Below, one piece after another: positions 11,715-23,886 of a stretch of DNA of 64,000 nt. The DNA lies in NCBI GenBank assembly GCA_963921935.1, contig OY998180.1, forward strand, positions 108,466,270 to 108,530,269, written 5' to 3'. The first letter of the stretch is position 1; each line of letters starts with the position of its first letter. The translations under genes and the position numbers were made by a program. This DNA is from Galeruca laticollis (taxonomy: Eukaryota; Arthropoda; Insecta; Coleoptera; Chrysomelidae). Below the pieces are notes generated by a model. It worked only from the letters and a program-made list of their open reading frames with translations. It made no database searches and was not told the DNA's origin.

Positions 11715-12004
11715 ACATTATTTTCACTACAGCCGTATATAAAAAAATAAAATGCAAATAGAAATTTGGGATATTTCAATTAAGCTCCTTTGGTAAATTA
11801 CAATTATAGGTATTCCAAGTTTCATGAAAGTTCATCCTCGATGCCCAGCCAAGTATCTTAGAAGTTCATCCTCGATGTCCAGACAAGTATCTTAGAAGTC
11901 CATCCTCGATGCCCAGCCAAGTTTCATTGTGTTATCTTATGGAAAGCGTGAAATAAAGTTAACGTTATGGCACTTTTTTTAACGCTTTTTTACTTTTTTT
12001 CACT
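11715..12004. mobile_element. Non-coding insert adjoining the MITE, with a 34-bp minisatellite
   Basis: This stretch separates two parts of gypsy pol and has no coding potential. It holds three tandem copies of a 34-bp unit at 11828-11861, 11862-11895 and 11896-11923, each with TCATCCTCGATGCCCAG or a one- to two-base variant. It is probably part of one non-autonomous element with the 11616-11714 inverted repeat (inference). Confidence 0.55.
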
Positions 12005-12449
12005 CTAACCATAAACAACCACTTTAAGCGCTACAAACCGATGAAATTCAAGGTACTTTGAAGAGAGGGCATAGAAAAATGGCCTTAGCGTTTGTGTCAA
12101 AAGTTTTCTTAAAGTATTCACTAATAAAGGGTCGCAATTCATGTGGTACGTGTAACGCAAATTTTTCGTTAGGGCTAAGTATGTTTTTGAGAGCATCAGA
12201 TATTTCCATTCTCCAATCGTCAGTGAGAGTTACGGTATGTCTATGTTTATTAAAACATTTTTTATAAATAATGTCGTATTGTCTAAAGTTAGGGACAATA
12301 AGAATTTGGTTAGTAGCAGAATTGATATGATCTTCAGGTATAGGGATTCCAGAAATCGGATTTTTTATTACAGTGTGATTAGTATCTTCGCTAAGAGATT
12401 GGTTTTTGGCGAAATCTTCAAGAAATTCGTCTTAGTAAAAATTGAGTGA
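12005..12449 (-). pseudogene. Gypsy pol fragment between RNase H and the integrase zinc finger
   Basis: Minus-strand coding similarity to the linker of 17.6/297-type pol: NQILIVPNFRQYDIIYK, then HRHTVTLTDDWRMEISDALK and a DPLL motif. Frames change at least twice. It is cut off from RNase H by the foldback element and from the integrase core by the MITE insert. Assignment rests on position and general resemblance, not on a conserved active site. Confidence 0.55.
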
Positions 12450-12479
12450 ATGAAACGACGAGTACTCAGTGTGTATTTA

Positions 12480-12895
12480 TTATTAAAATGCAGCTAAGCG
12501 CTTTCGGCCATTAGGCCATTCTCGGAGCTGTCGTCATCAAAAAGATCCTATAACAGGTGTCAAAAAACATCCAGTGAATAAAAATAAAGCGATGTATGAT
12601 GTTAAGTCATAGTTGAAATAAGATGATTAAAAACATTAAAATACGCCTTTAAGAGGGTGTACAAGTGTATTTTACATCATGAAAAGTCCCATTCAGAAAT
12701 GTAAACTATTTAGAATGTAAAATATACTTGTACACCCTCTTAAAGTGGTATGTTAATGTTTTTAATCATTTTATTTTAACAATGACTTAACGTCATACAT
12801 CGCTTTATTTTTATTCACTGGATGTTTTTTGAAACCTGTTATAGGATCTTTTTTATAACCTAATGACCGAAATTATTATTATTATTATAAACTTG
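12480..12895. mobile_element. Long foldback element inserted in gypsy pol
   Basis: The left arm from about 12510 (CGGCCATTAGG, then AAAAAGATCCTATAACAGG, then AACATCCAGTGAATAAA) is repeated in reverse complement on the right up to about 12870 (TTTATTCACTGGATGTT, CCTGTTATAGGATCTTTTT, CCTAATGACCG). Arms are about 150-180 bp, with a loop of about 40 bp near 12675-12715. The right arm lacks two short blocks present on the left. The RNase H reading frame breaks exactly at this element, after GKENQV. Confidence 0.75.
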
Positions 12896-13330
12896 ATTTT
12901 CTTTGCCTTTTCCGTATTTTACGTCAAAATTATAGTCTCCAAGTTTCAATCTCCATTGGGCTAATCGGGATGTGGGATCTTTAATTTTGCAAATCCATAT
13001 AAGGGGATTGTGGTCATATTTGACTGTGAATTTTTGACAATAAAAGCACGGACGGGAATGTTTACAGGAATCTAATATCGCCAAAAGTTCTCTTTCGATA
13101 GTTGAATAATTTTGCTCGGCTGAGTTCAAAGTTCGAGAGTAGTAAGAGATTGGATGATTATTTTGTGATAATACGGCTATATTGGAAGCGTCAGTTGTCA
13201 AAACAAAAGGTTCTAAAAAGTCGGGATATTGGAGAACTGAGGCATTGCATAAGAGTTGTTTGCACTTCTCAAAGCATTCTTTATAGTTGGCGTTTGTTGG
13301 GTCTATGACAGCTCATTTGCGGGTGCATCG
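12896..13330 (-). pseudogene. Gypsy RNase H domain (broken)
   Basis: RNase H removes the RNA strand during reverse transcription. Seen on the minus strand: LTTDASNIAVLSQ, HPISYYSRTLN, NYSTIERELLAI, then RLAQWRLKLGDYNFDVKYGKGKENQV. This is the usual Ty3/gypsy RNase H series (TDAS Asp and ERELLA Glu). The frame is shifted relative to the RT upstream, and the C-terminal end is cut by the foldback insertion. Confidence 0.85.
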
Positions 13331-14569
13331 AGAAAAGGGGGATGTTATTGTTGCAAAATTTGGAATGAACCTTCTATAATATCCAATAAGTCCTAAGAAG
13401 GATCTCACTTCTTATGCCGTTTTTGAAATTGGAAAATTCTCAATAGCTTCTTTTTTACTAGGATTGGGCTTAATAACTTCGGGAGTTACGATGTGACCAA
13501 GAAAAGCGACTTCTTTTGTCAGAAATTCAGAGTTTATCTAATTGGATTTTTATGTTAGTTTTACGAAACGTTTCAAAAATTGCGGCAATGTGAACTAAAT
13601 GATCTCGAAGAGACTGAGAAAAAATAATGACATCGTCCATATAGACGAAACAACATTTGTAGAGAAAAGGTCTGAGGATGTTATCCATCCATTTTTCGAG
13701 AGTAGAGGGGCCATGTTAAGACCAAATGGCATTCGTAGAAACTCGTAGTGGCCGTGGGGTACGGAAAAAGCTGTTTTCTCAATTGAATTTGGATGAACTT
13801 CAATTTGATCGAAACCTTGAGCTAGATCAAGAGTAGTAAAATACATGGCTTTTCCTAGATTATCTAGTATGCCTTCTATATTTGGGAGTATATATTTATC
13901 TTCGACAGTGTTCTCATTTAATTTACGATAATCAATAACCATATGGAATTTTTTCTTGCCAGAAGCGTCTGGTTTTTTTGGTACAAGGCAAATAGGATCG
14001 GAATAAGCAGATATTGAAGGCTTTATAATTTTTTTATCGAGTAATTGATTAACCTGTTTAGTAATTTCCTCCTGCATTGGTTTCTGATGTCGGAAACCTT
14101 TAACGTAAATAGGATTTTCATCTTTTGTTCGTATTTCGTTCTTAATGGCAGAAGTAAAAGTTAAGTCGGAGTTATTGTCATAGAAAATATCTTTGTATTT
14201 ATTACAGAGCTTTAAAAAACTTTCTCTTTCTTCCTGGTTTAGGTGTTGAGTGCTGATTATCGATGGGTCAAAATTACTTGGACCGTTAGATATTTCGTAT
14301 TTTTTTAAATTTTCGACATGTATTGGTTCTAATGACAAAGGACTTGGTAAACAAATATCGTTAACGTAATCGTGTTTGGCAGTATGGATTGATTCAGGAA
14401 TTTTAATATTATTTATTATAATTTTGGGAAGGATGATGTCGCCGTTGAAAATGTCAACAGGAATTTTATTGTATAAGGTATCAGAAGTAATAGTTATATT
14501 AAGATGTTTTAATGTTAGTAATTTATTTTGGTAATCATCAATGCATGTAAACGTTCTATGGTTCATTTA
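13331..14569 (-). pseudogene. Gypsy reverse transcriptase (broken)
   Basis: Seen on the minus strand: a protease-RT linker, then KFHMVIDYRKLNENT, FTTLDLAQGFDQIEVHP, KTAFSVPHGHYEFLRMPFGL, and, after a frameshift near 13720, the catalytic YMDD in CFVYMDDVIIF near 13640. It is followed by FLGHIV and SFLGLIGYYRRFIPNF. These are the standard Ty3/gypsy RT blocks. The upstream end is the Tc1-like insertion at 14570. Open as one frame for about 970 bp (14566-13595). Confidence 0.9.
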
Positions 14570-17370
14570 CGATAAAAAGACGATGACGTTGCAAAACAAA
14601 ATATTGTGATGCTGCTATAGTTTTTTCCTTTACTTAACGAAAACTAGAAAACTCAATCTGATGTTAGATTGACAGTTCTTCTTTTTCATTGCTCCGTGCC
14701 TCGTAGAGCGTAACTCAAAAATATCTATTTAAAAATAAAAGGCTTGTATGATAGGCTTGATTAATTTAATATAAATATTTATTCATGAAAAACTATGGAT
14801 AAAATTCAAGAAACAGTAACCTATCATTCTATATTCGAACTAACATTTAATTATTTTACATAAAAGAGGGTTGAATGACGAACTGTAAGTAATTATACCT
14901 TATTCTATGCTCTATAGAACCATCTTCAAGAGCACTGCAAGGGTTTACGCTAAAAGGAATAAATACAAGCTGTAATCATCTTCATGCAAATTTAAATATT
15001 GTTTCTTTATACAATATCTATTATATTTATTATAATAAAAATGGAATGGAAAAGAAAAATATAGATACACAAAATAAAGTTTTGTTACAAGATATAAAAA
15101 TAAAAAATCTCATATTTTATCAGTATTATTTATGTGGAGATACTGTGGTCGTTGATTTAATTTGTGTATCATAAAATAACTGTACCTAATCAATTTAATA
15201 ATAGTTATTAGTAATTTTGAAAAGGTGGAAATAAAGCAAAAATATACAAAAAATAAAACACAACATTTCCACTATTCCACTACAAAATCATCACTATCTT
15301 CATCGTCACTGTCAAAATTATTAATAAGTGGAGGCACATCCCGTCTATCAAATACTACTTCTCTATCCCACTCATCTTGTATAATTTTTTCAGTTTACTC
15401 TACTGTCTTTGACCAAATATCAGAAGTCACTTTTTCTAAAGACTTTTTCCATACACCTATTGCTTGTTCTGTTGAAGAACCATCAGTTCCCACATGATCT
15501 CTATAGAAATTTTTAACTATGCCCCAAATATGTACAATTGGGTTGAACATACAGTGGTAAGGGGGAAGTCGAAGCACTTTGTGACAATATTTTTCAGATA
15601 ATATGTCAGTTTCATATACTGTTGGTGGTTTATTCCTAGAAAAATGCATATATTTAAACAAAATAAGTTACCTTAGTATTACCATAATATATTGAAAAAT
15701 GTTTATATCAACTTACCGTTGTACTAAATTCAATAATTGGGTTTTTAGGAAAGTATTTCCAAAAGGAATATCATTTTGTATCAACCAGTTCTGTATATAA
15801 GCCTTTTTGGTAGCTGTTGTTGGTACTTTATTGATCACTGTACTGTGATAACTTGCATTATCCAATACAATTGTGGCAGGTTCTTCCAAGTTCACTAAAA
15901 GCTGGTATTCAAACCAATGCAAAAAAGTTTCTCGGTCCATTTCACCGTGGTAATCACCACCTTGTTTTTTAGGAGAAAAAACCAGTCCTGCTCTAGGAAT
16001 AAATCCAGAAGAGGAATCAGCATGCGATACTATATACCTACAATAAGGAAAGAACAAATTACTACTGGGTTTCCTAGTAGACTGCAAAGCTCAAAATAAC
16101 TATCATTAATGATATAGATTTAAATAAAGTATTGTGACTAGTAAACATTTGAAAAGGTCTTGAAATGGCAGGAATGTTAGTACATAATAAATTAATTGCT
16201 AAATTTTATTATTCAATTACCTTGGACCACCAATTTTGGTTTTTTTCACACTTCTATGATTAGAATTTTGCCAAGAACGTCCAACAGTACTGTCTTTGAA
16301 TATCCAGGTCTCATCCAAAAACACAAATTGATATAAACCTTCCCTTTTTATCTTGACATATTCATGTAGAAAATGTACACGTTTTAATGCAATATGTGGC
16401 AACTCATTAAACCACGACGAGGATCATCTTTTTGGTATTTGAATCCAATATTTTTCACTAACTTCCAGAGTGATGTTAAACAACCATTAAAGAGTTCACG
16501 CTCCTGGAGTATGTCCTCTTAAAGTTTTCAAGGTTATGTGTTCCTCTGAAAAAATATTGTGTTAGTTAATTGTGAATAAAATAAAACGGTAAATTCAATA
16601 TACTCACTGTTTCCATACATTTCGTATATAACATTTCGGAAAGCATTTTGATCAAAGTTATCAATTTCAACAGTAGGTTCTATGCGTTGTCTCTTTTTAG
16701 GTGGGCTTTTAAGCTGTTCACTTCTATTATGCTTGGCGGCATTATGGTTAACAGTGGTAACGCTAAGTTGTAACGCTTCTGCAACTCTCTACATTATAAT
16801 TACTTCAATTTAGGAAAGAATAATATATTATCAAATTTAATTAACCTAACCTAACATTAAAAACATTTAATAATTTACTTTCAAATATGTAACAATAATA
16901 TTAATAATGATTAATACGAATAGCGAATACTATTACTGACGTCTCTTACAGCAGTAAGCGGGAGAAGCGGGCCTCCATTTCGACATCCTCGTTCAAAATA
17001 GCTCAACAAAGATGTTACCACCTCTTGACATTTTCTGTTGAGCTGCTTCGGCATTTTGTTAACCACACACTACAGATTTGCCTAAATAATTAGTTATGAC
17101 AATAACTGTTTTTTTAATCTTAAAGAAGCAATGAACTTAAAAGCACCAAAAAAACTTGTAAATATTAGACGATGATCGAATGTCAATAAACGTCAAAACA
17201 AACTGGGGAATTTTACCAGTTGATTTGACAACGTCTTGAAGTTTTGCTAACCCGTTAGCTGTAAATTGCCCTGGCTGTTGGGGATAAATTGTATTCACGG
17301 TTGGTAAATTATTATTTATTTTGATAAGCAGGAAAGTAACTAAAAATGACATCATCGTCTTTTTATCGTG
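14570..17370 (-). mobile_element. Tc1/mariner-superfamily DNA transposon (2.8 kb) nested in gypsy pol
   Basis: Terminal inverted repeats: CGATAAAAAGACGATGACGT at 14570-14589, and its complement with one change at the right end (ACATCATCGTCTTTTTATCG, ending near 17368). Flanks are TA on the left and TG on the right, compatible with a TA target duplication with one mutation. The body encodes a DDE transposase with introns on the minus strand. Gypsy coding sequence resumes immediately on both sides, protease to the right and RT to the left. Confidence 0.85.
15272..17054 (-). pseudogene. Five-exon Tc1/mariner-like DDE transposase gene, catalytically damaged
   Basis: Exons by GT-AG borders: 17054-16950 (ATG), 16788-16608, 16545-16221, 16037-15717 and 15635-15272. 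All joins keep phase. Exon 1 gives LLPLTA and exon 2 RVAEALQLSVTTVNH, a helix-turn-helix region. Exon 3 carries the first Asp (FVFLDETWIF), exon 4 the second (IVLDNASYHS), and exon 5 the C-terminal LPPYHCMFNPIVHIW, where the family has Glu in NPIE but here a Val (GTA for GAA, near 15530). Further lesions: two frameshifts in exon 3 and a stop at 15395 before an acidic tail. Transposase cuts and pastes the element via its terminal repeats; this copy should be inactive. Confidence 0.82.
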
Positions 17371-17690
17371 AATAAACTATAAGTCATAATTCCCGTGTAA
17401 TATGTCTTTACTCCAATCGGCAATTCTACCGTCTCTTGGTTCTAAGATGTTAAATTCTTTAAGTAATGCTGTTTTGATATTCGAGTTATATTTTCGTGTT
17501 ATTTTCATGGACGTCGGTGTAAATGCTTTATTATCAATATGATTTGAGTTGAAGAATGTAGAAGCTTCAGGAGAAATGATAGTATCTGATCCTCTTGTAT
17601 CTATTAAAACTTTTAGTTTAGAAATTGGCATAATGAAGTATGGTAGTTGGAGATCGTTACGAATATTATTAAGATTTATTGAAATGGCAT
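17371..17690 (-). pseudogene. Gypsy protease region
   Basis: Minus strand: ISKLKVLIDTRGSDTIISPE. The expected aspartic protease core is D-T-G-S; here an Arg lies between T and G, so the active-site loop is altered. It is followed by KEFNILEPRDGRIADW, and the frame ends with a stop at 17377 next to the transposon insertion. The protease would process Gag-Pol. It is upstream of RT on the minus strand, as in Ty3/gypsy. Confidence 0.7.
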
Positions 17691-17693
17691 TTC

Positions 17694-18799
17694 CTAAGTG
17701 GCCTCTTGAAAATTTTCGTCTTGACCGTCTGCGTTAGTTTCAAAATTTTCGTTAGTATCGTCAATGTCTAAAGTATCATGAGAATTTTCGAAATTTTCAT
17801 TTTGATCAGAATTAACATTAAAATTCAAAGTTCTTCTTGTCAAAGTACTCATAGGTTGATTTCTGGTAGAAATTGTTTGTACACCACTCATTGGTCTTGG
17901 AACATTTTGTGGAGTTTGAAAATTTCTTTGGAATTACGGTGTATGAAGATTTGGATTATTTCCGAAAGAAATGTTAATAGGCGGTTTATTAAATGATTGA
18001 TTATTTCCAAAAGTGTTATTAGACAAGGGCCTATTAAAACTATGATTATTTCTTGGAGGGTTATTATTTTAAAATCTATTTATTGGAGAAATCGCGACAT
18101 TTGAATGGAAGTTATTTCGAGAAGAAAATGTAGTATTCGGGCTAGTACGGTTCTGCGTAAAAGATTGATTGGATTTATTGTGATTGGGATTAAAATAATT
18201 TTGTTTCGGTTTATGAAGAGGAGGTAACATTTTATTCTGTTAACTACATAAGAAGTTAATATATAATTGTAACTTATTATGATTATCATAAGAGATACAT
18301 TTTTGGAGAGCTTCGTCAAGAGAATTTATTTGGAAATGCGATAAATATTCACAATAGGGTTTGTTATTACCAGTGCAAAAAGTTTTAAGAGCAATATTTT
18401 TGAAGTATGGGGTTTTGAAATTTACAGTTTCCACATTATCATTTAAAATGTATATATTGAAGCAAATCAATATGCTTATTTGAACTTCTTTGATGATATT
18501 GATCATACGTTTCGTTATCGTACTGTACTGTAGTAGATAATTGTGTTGATAAAATATCTTCGGAACGTCGATCTCCGTATTTAGCTAGTAAAGATGGACG
18601 TACATCTGTCCAAAGCGTTAAATTTGAGTAATTTAAAAAATCTCTAGGTTCACCTTTTATACGAAAAATAATGTTTGCGTTTAATATAAATTCTTGAGGT
18701 TGAGTAAGATTCTGTGTTCTAAGAAACGTAATTAAGTTATCTACTGATTTTATAAAAGTTGAGAGAGTTACTTTCAGAAGTATCACTAAAAGTGCTCAT
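17694..18799 (-). pseudogene. Gypsy gag (broken)
   Basis: Gag forms the particle. The ATG at 18799 gives MSTFSDTSES and is followed, after a frameshift, by FIKSVDNLITFLRTQNLTQP, then GDRRSEDILSTQLS, then, after another shift, KPYCEYLSHFQINSLDEALQ. The C-terminal third is rich in Asn, Pro and Phe with repeated FNxP/NNxF motifs, and ends in an acidic NENFENSHDTLDIDDTNENF stretch. This resembles gag of 17.6/297-like insect elements. No CCHC knuckle is visible. There are several in-frame stops between about 18070 and 17930. Confidence 0.72.
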
Positions 18800-18944
18800 A
18801 AAGGAGAATAGGAACGTTGTACTTACAAGAGGATGATCACTGAGGATGTCTTCTGCATACTACGTTGTTTTCGCCTCGATTTGTTGGATTTTCTCGTGTA
18901 ACAACTAAAGTTGGCCAGGAAACTTGGGTTTCTGTACGAAGTCA

Positions 18945-18962
18945 ATCCTGTTCGCAGCGCCA
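18945..18962 (-). other. Gypsy tRNA primer-binding site
   Basis: On the minus strand, TGGCGCTGCGAACAGG follows the presumed 5' LTR. It begins with the TGG that pairs with tRNA CCA. TGGCGC starts are typical of 17.6/297-type elements primed by tRNA-Ser; the exact tRNA is inferred. A leader of about 150 bp separates it from the gag start. Confidence 0.7.
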
Positions 18963-19260
18963 GAAATATTCGTCGAGACACTTGACAATGAATAAACTGT
19001 TAATAATAATAAAAAGAAATTGATTGAATTGAATAATTGAACGAATGAACTTTACATGGTCATCAACCTATATTTATTACATCGGTGTTTTGATATTGCT
19101 GATCGTGTTGCTCGATGTTTTAAGTTCGCTGACCATGGGACTGGGTCGGGGACCGTTCACATTTCTATATTAAATAGTATTGTCATCAGAACTAAACGTG
19201 TGTTCCATAAATCAGATAAATATGTCAAAGGAAGGGGGTAAAATTTGACCCAAACAAAAT
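18963..19260 (-). mobile_element. Presumed 5' LTR of the gypsy element (outer boundary uncertain)
   Basis: Position directly upstream of the primer site defines the inner end (minus strand ...CGAATATTTC). It contains an AATAAA signal near 19070. No matching 3' copy was found to the left of integrase, so the outer end near 19260 is a guess. It is unlike the LTRs at 9357-10464. Confidence 0.45.
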
Positions 19261-22200
19261 ACAATCTGAGAAAACTAAATAAAACCGTTTAATTAAATTC
19301 TCCTTGGGGAAAAGACGTAAATTTGAATAGCATAGACATATCCTTATTCCAAGACTTCATACGCCAAATCTTGAACATTTTAAGAATTAAGAAAGTTTTA
19401 GTTTTTTCTCCTATCATCAGAAACCTCAGAATTGCACATCGACGTTAAGTATACTCAGGTTCCTTCATCATCAAACCAATATATGGTAGAGTTTGCTCTT
19501 TGTACATTTACTTGTTGAGCCTACTGCACGTAAACTGATCACAATCCTGGTTATAGTTTTTCAACGAAAGCCTGCCTCTTCATCTCCAGCGTTTTAAACC
19601 ATCATTTTTGAGGTTATCTATTCAATCCAGCACTAATGAACACGTGTATCGATAAGCGACATTTGAACGCAACACACTCTCTCTAGAGATTTGCCCATTC
19701 TGGTAAGTGTTTATGAGTAGTTTATCTTATAACACCGTTCTATTATTTACCGGTATCTCAAACATATAACTGAACGCCTGTCGCATTGTATTACCCGAGA
19801 AGTAGTAATTCGATTTAAAAATGTGTTTTAAATGATGATTAATGAACCTTTGACTACAGTTTTATTGGTTTATTAGCAATACGATAAACTTATTTTATTT
19901 ATTTGATATTAGAAAAATTTCATCTACGAAATGCTAACAATTTTGTGAATAATTTGAAATTATATATCATAAATCCAACGATACTACATTCATAGTAATA
20001 TTAAATTGTTGTCTTATAAATATGTATTAAGTTATATTATTTTCTTTTGTGGTAGATGCTATAATTCATTTATGAGTTGATTTGTTGATAGATTGTTCAA
20101 ACTATAATTAGTTAATAATATTGTAATCCTGCAGAGAGCGATATTATTTAATCCTTTTTATGATGTTTGTATGCATTCCAAAACATGAATAAATGTAAAT
20201 TCTTTGTTAGTTTTGCAAATATCCTTCATTAAAAGGTAGATCCTGTAAAAACCATTAATTCTTTCTCTTTAGAGAATTTTGCAAACTGCAATACAATCGG
20301 GGTAATCTCTTTATCAGTGCGTATTATCCTGTGCTATGTCGAACTTCATATATTGGCAGTGTCGCCACGTCGAGGGGGGACTCTGATCTTGCCTGTAATT
20401 GAACTCAAAAGCGTTTCTACTCTGTTTATTATCACTTCTTTTATTAACTCAAGATTTCTAATTTGATCAATTTTAATTAACTTATTCATTAATCTCTGAT
20501 TATGTAACATCTACTTACATTATTCCAGCGGGAATTATTCAATGTACATTGTTTTTATTGAATGACAACCACAAGACAACGTATTTTCTTGACCTGATGT
20601 ATCTGTCTCAAATTTTCAAGAAATTCGTGAAATAAATCCCAAACGCATTAGTGAATCATTAGTCCATCAAATATAAATATTGGAAGTGCATGTAAGAATA
20701 CCATAATAAGCAGCGCATTGACTTATTAAAAAGATAGTTTCACTCAAGAATTATTAGTGTTTCTTATGGGGTTTTTTGTTACCTTAGAGCGGGTTTCAAT
20801 TTTAGCTTTGTCTTCTGAGTCTTTTTTCCAAGATATCCCCATAGGGCTAATAATATCTAAGCTTTAATATTTGTAATATCATATCTTCTTCTTTTTCTAT
20901 TCATATATATTAAGTCAATTACAAGGAAGGTCCCTTCTTGGTCTAGCCAAAAATAATTATTAAACATCAGGTAGGCATCACATTAAATGTAACTTTTGTC
21001 ATACTGATGATGATATCGAGTAATATCGAAACAATTGTCAATTTTTTACGAATTTTTCTCATTTCTCCATTATATCGTGGAATTATTTAGAAGCAGTTAG
21101 TTTAATTTAAAAAAGAAATATGAGTAGGTTCCACACAGTAAGATTCAAAATAATTAATTTTTTATATTACTTTGATGTGAAATTTTCCCACGTTCTTGAA
21201 TTACTGCCTGGAAATATATCCTTGAGAATGAATTTTTTTATCAAATTCATGGTCTCGGAAATATTTCCAATAGTAATTCAAGCCCTAGAGAGATCACAAG
21301 TGAAAATAATTTCGAGCGGTTTCTCTTATGAGACTTTGTTGTACAATTTTTTTCCATCAATATTTTCTGAGGTAACAGCTCTCTTAATCAGACAACCGGT
21401 ACATAGAATAGAAGCCTCTCCTCATTGCTTCTAGGAAACTAGCAAACCGTATGATCCACTCCAAGTTTTCGATAAAATCACCGTAACAGAAGTACTAGTA
21501 CGCATCGACTATGTTTCTTGGTATCTCAATCTGGAGTTTTTGGAAGGTTAGGATGTATTGTTTATCAATAACTGTAATGTAAATATTCAAATGGAGTTTG
21601 AGCGTCATCTGTCTCTTAGTTTCTATAAACTTTTCCATTTTGTCTATTAATTTCAGTTTCAGTTTTTCTGAGAGTGAAACGACTCCTTGAAAAACATTTG
21701 CGTTTGTGTGCATTTAAACGCGATCAAGGTGAGGTGGAAGATTTGAAATGTTATTACATGAACCTAACATAGCTAAAATGAAAGTAGTCGTCGTTTAACT
21801 TTGAAAAAGAGGCAATTATCTGGTCCAAAACTCAAGAAACATCATCGGACAACCACCGTTTTCCCCTCATATGGCTTTAGTCGACAGTTTTCTATTTCAA
21901 AAAATGTTTACCGTAATAATCGTAGAAGATATGAAAGGAAAACAAAATTTGGTATATGAACGTGTGACCTAACAATGTTCTATATCTCATTACACAAGAT
22001 GTCGTTGGCAACCTGTCCAACAAACATCAAGATCGCTTATTTGGGAAAATAAGCGTCTCCTTTAGTGTATATTCGGACTGTTTATTCAGCGAAACGTCTA
22101 ATAATAATATAGTGTAATGTGCCCTCTGCGTGTCGTCGCCGTTGCCAAAGTGGCAGACCGACCCACACTTTCGCTCGCTATCACTGGAATTAAGTTTAAT

Positions 22201-23423
22201 AACAGCCGAGCACGAAAACCTCAACCGACTACTCTCTCCGGCAATTTTTAGCCGTGTTGTGGTGTTCTCGCTATCAGTGGGTTTGTTGGATATTTACGTT
22301 GCGGGGTTTGGTTAGGGACAGTGTTGAAATAATAAATCTCGAAACAAAATGTTTTTAAAGATTTAATATTGATATTTACATCCAATATTTTTCTTTAAAC
22401 AAAATTTATATTTTTTGCTTAGCTACCTATATACCTGAAAACACGATATTTGATTTTAATCTGGGTTTAAAGTCATTCAAAACATTTTACGTAGAATAGT
22501 TATGGAAATAAATAAAATAAACTGAGCATACGTATAGTACGGGAGGTGGCGTTAGTTTTGAAAAGTAATTTTATACCGAGTGAAAATTATATCAAAAATA
22601 GTTTTCCCGTATACATAAGTGATCTGAAGGTCAGCTGCTCTGCTAACGGCGAAGCTACAGCTGCTTAATTTTTTACTAAAACTAATTTTATACCGTCACA
22701 AAATTTTAAGGACGATTATTTAGATCGTTTTCTATCAGAAAATAATAATCAGCTATTTTGCGGTAGGGGGGTTCATATGTCAGTCACGTATATGTACTGC
22801 GTTAAAATTTTCGAATTAAAAGTTATTCCATACCGTATAATCTTCATGCAGCTGAATTTTCATACTTTTCAAATAATAAAGAATATCGTCATCTGTGTTT
22901 AAAATGGGGGTAAGACCGTCAGTCAGTGGCATAAACATGCCGCGCGCTCAATGCATCGGAGTCTTTGGACACTCTTTACACCCACAAACATTCGGGTGAC
23001 AGTTATTTTTATTTTTTTGGATAATAAAATTTTATGATTTATCAATTTCAATCCGTATTATATCAATTTATTATAAGTTATGCGCACTATGTGCTGTGAC
23101 TGATTAGTTTTTAATAGATTTTAAATACCTATTAAAATCTGTACTGCAGACGAATAACACAAAATCTTGAACTGCGATGTCCTATTATCATCAGTGACCC
23201 ATCACATTTTGTTTGTAAGCCTCAGGTAGAATTGACCTAAATCCAAACAAATGAAAAGGGCATGCCTGCATATGCTGGATAGTTTTCGTTTCTGTTTTTC
23301 TGTACTGCTAAAATGTCTATGAAGTTCAGACGAATCTGTTTTTTTTGTATAAAACGGACCGCTTCATTTATTCACTTCAAATTATCTAGAAAAATGTGAA
23401 AGTATTTTAGAAATACGTGAAGT
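19261..23423. other. Gene-free stretch of 4.2 kb
   Basis: No supported gene or element. A GC-richer patch with several CpG lies at about 22110-22320. A stretch at about 22550-22990 repeats motifs such as AATTTTATACCG and AGTTATTCCATACCGT and may be an old repeat. Short open frames here (for example 21120-21434) have no recognisable domain. Confidence 0.4.
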
Positions 23424-23886
23424 TGTAACGGTATTAAAATTCACTAAATCATTTTCTTATAATTAATTGAAATTCAAAATTCACATATTAAAATTCACTA
23501 AATAATTTTCTTAAATCTAACTTAATTGGATTTATATCACAAATAATTGTAAAATTAATGTATATTGGGTTGCTTACTTTTAGGATATTTATTTGCAAAT
23601 CGCTTTATCAGTTGTTGGACAAACCTGATGGTTAAATTTTATAGTCAGTTCTGTACTTAACTTTTCGGCTATCAATATCATTATCATTTAGGGTTTTAAC
23701 TGGATGCTGAATAGCACGATAGAGGATTTTAATTTCCTAAAATGAGGGGATGTGTTTGAGAGTCGGTGGGCAAGTCTCTTTATCTTGGATACTCGCTGAG
23801 AAGTGTTTTCTGTGGAAGTTTGGCAGTGAAGATGGGTGAGTTCGTCTCTGTAGTATTTCGTCTACATTGTTTATTGAGTTCTGAAA

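Larger units (their letters stand above)
10741..18962 (-). mobile_element. Ty3/gypsy retrotransposon (17.6/297-like), internal region, with three nested insertions
   Basis: Minus-strand order is 5' LTR (right), tRNA primer site at 18962-18945, leader, gag, protease, RT, RNase H, integrase. This is canonical Ty3/gypsy order. Insertions: a Tc1/mariner-like transposon at 14570-17370 between protease and RT, a foldback element at 12480-12895 between RNase H and integrase, and a MITE-containing insert at about 11616-12004 in the integrase N-terminal part. Many frameshifts and stops. No env-like ORF is seen. The 3' LTR was not recognised. Confidence 0.85.

Noticed and set aside
17137..17355. Open frame near the right end of the Tc1-like transposon
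   Set aside because: Lies between the transposase start and the terminal repeat, has no domain, and is not joined by plausible splice sites to the transposase exons.
21120..21434. 104-codon open frame on the plus strand
   Set aside because: No recognisable domain, no supporting neighbours, and length compatible with chance in AT-rich DNA.
22027..22315. Open frames on both strands in a GC-richer patch
   Set aside because: Mutual antisense shadows from the same CpG-containing patch; no domain and too short to support a gene.
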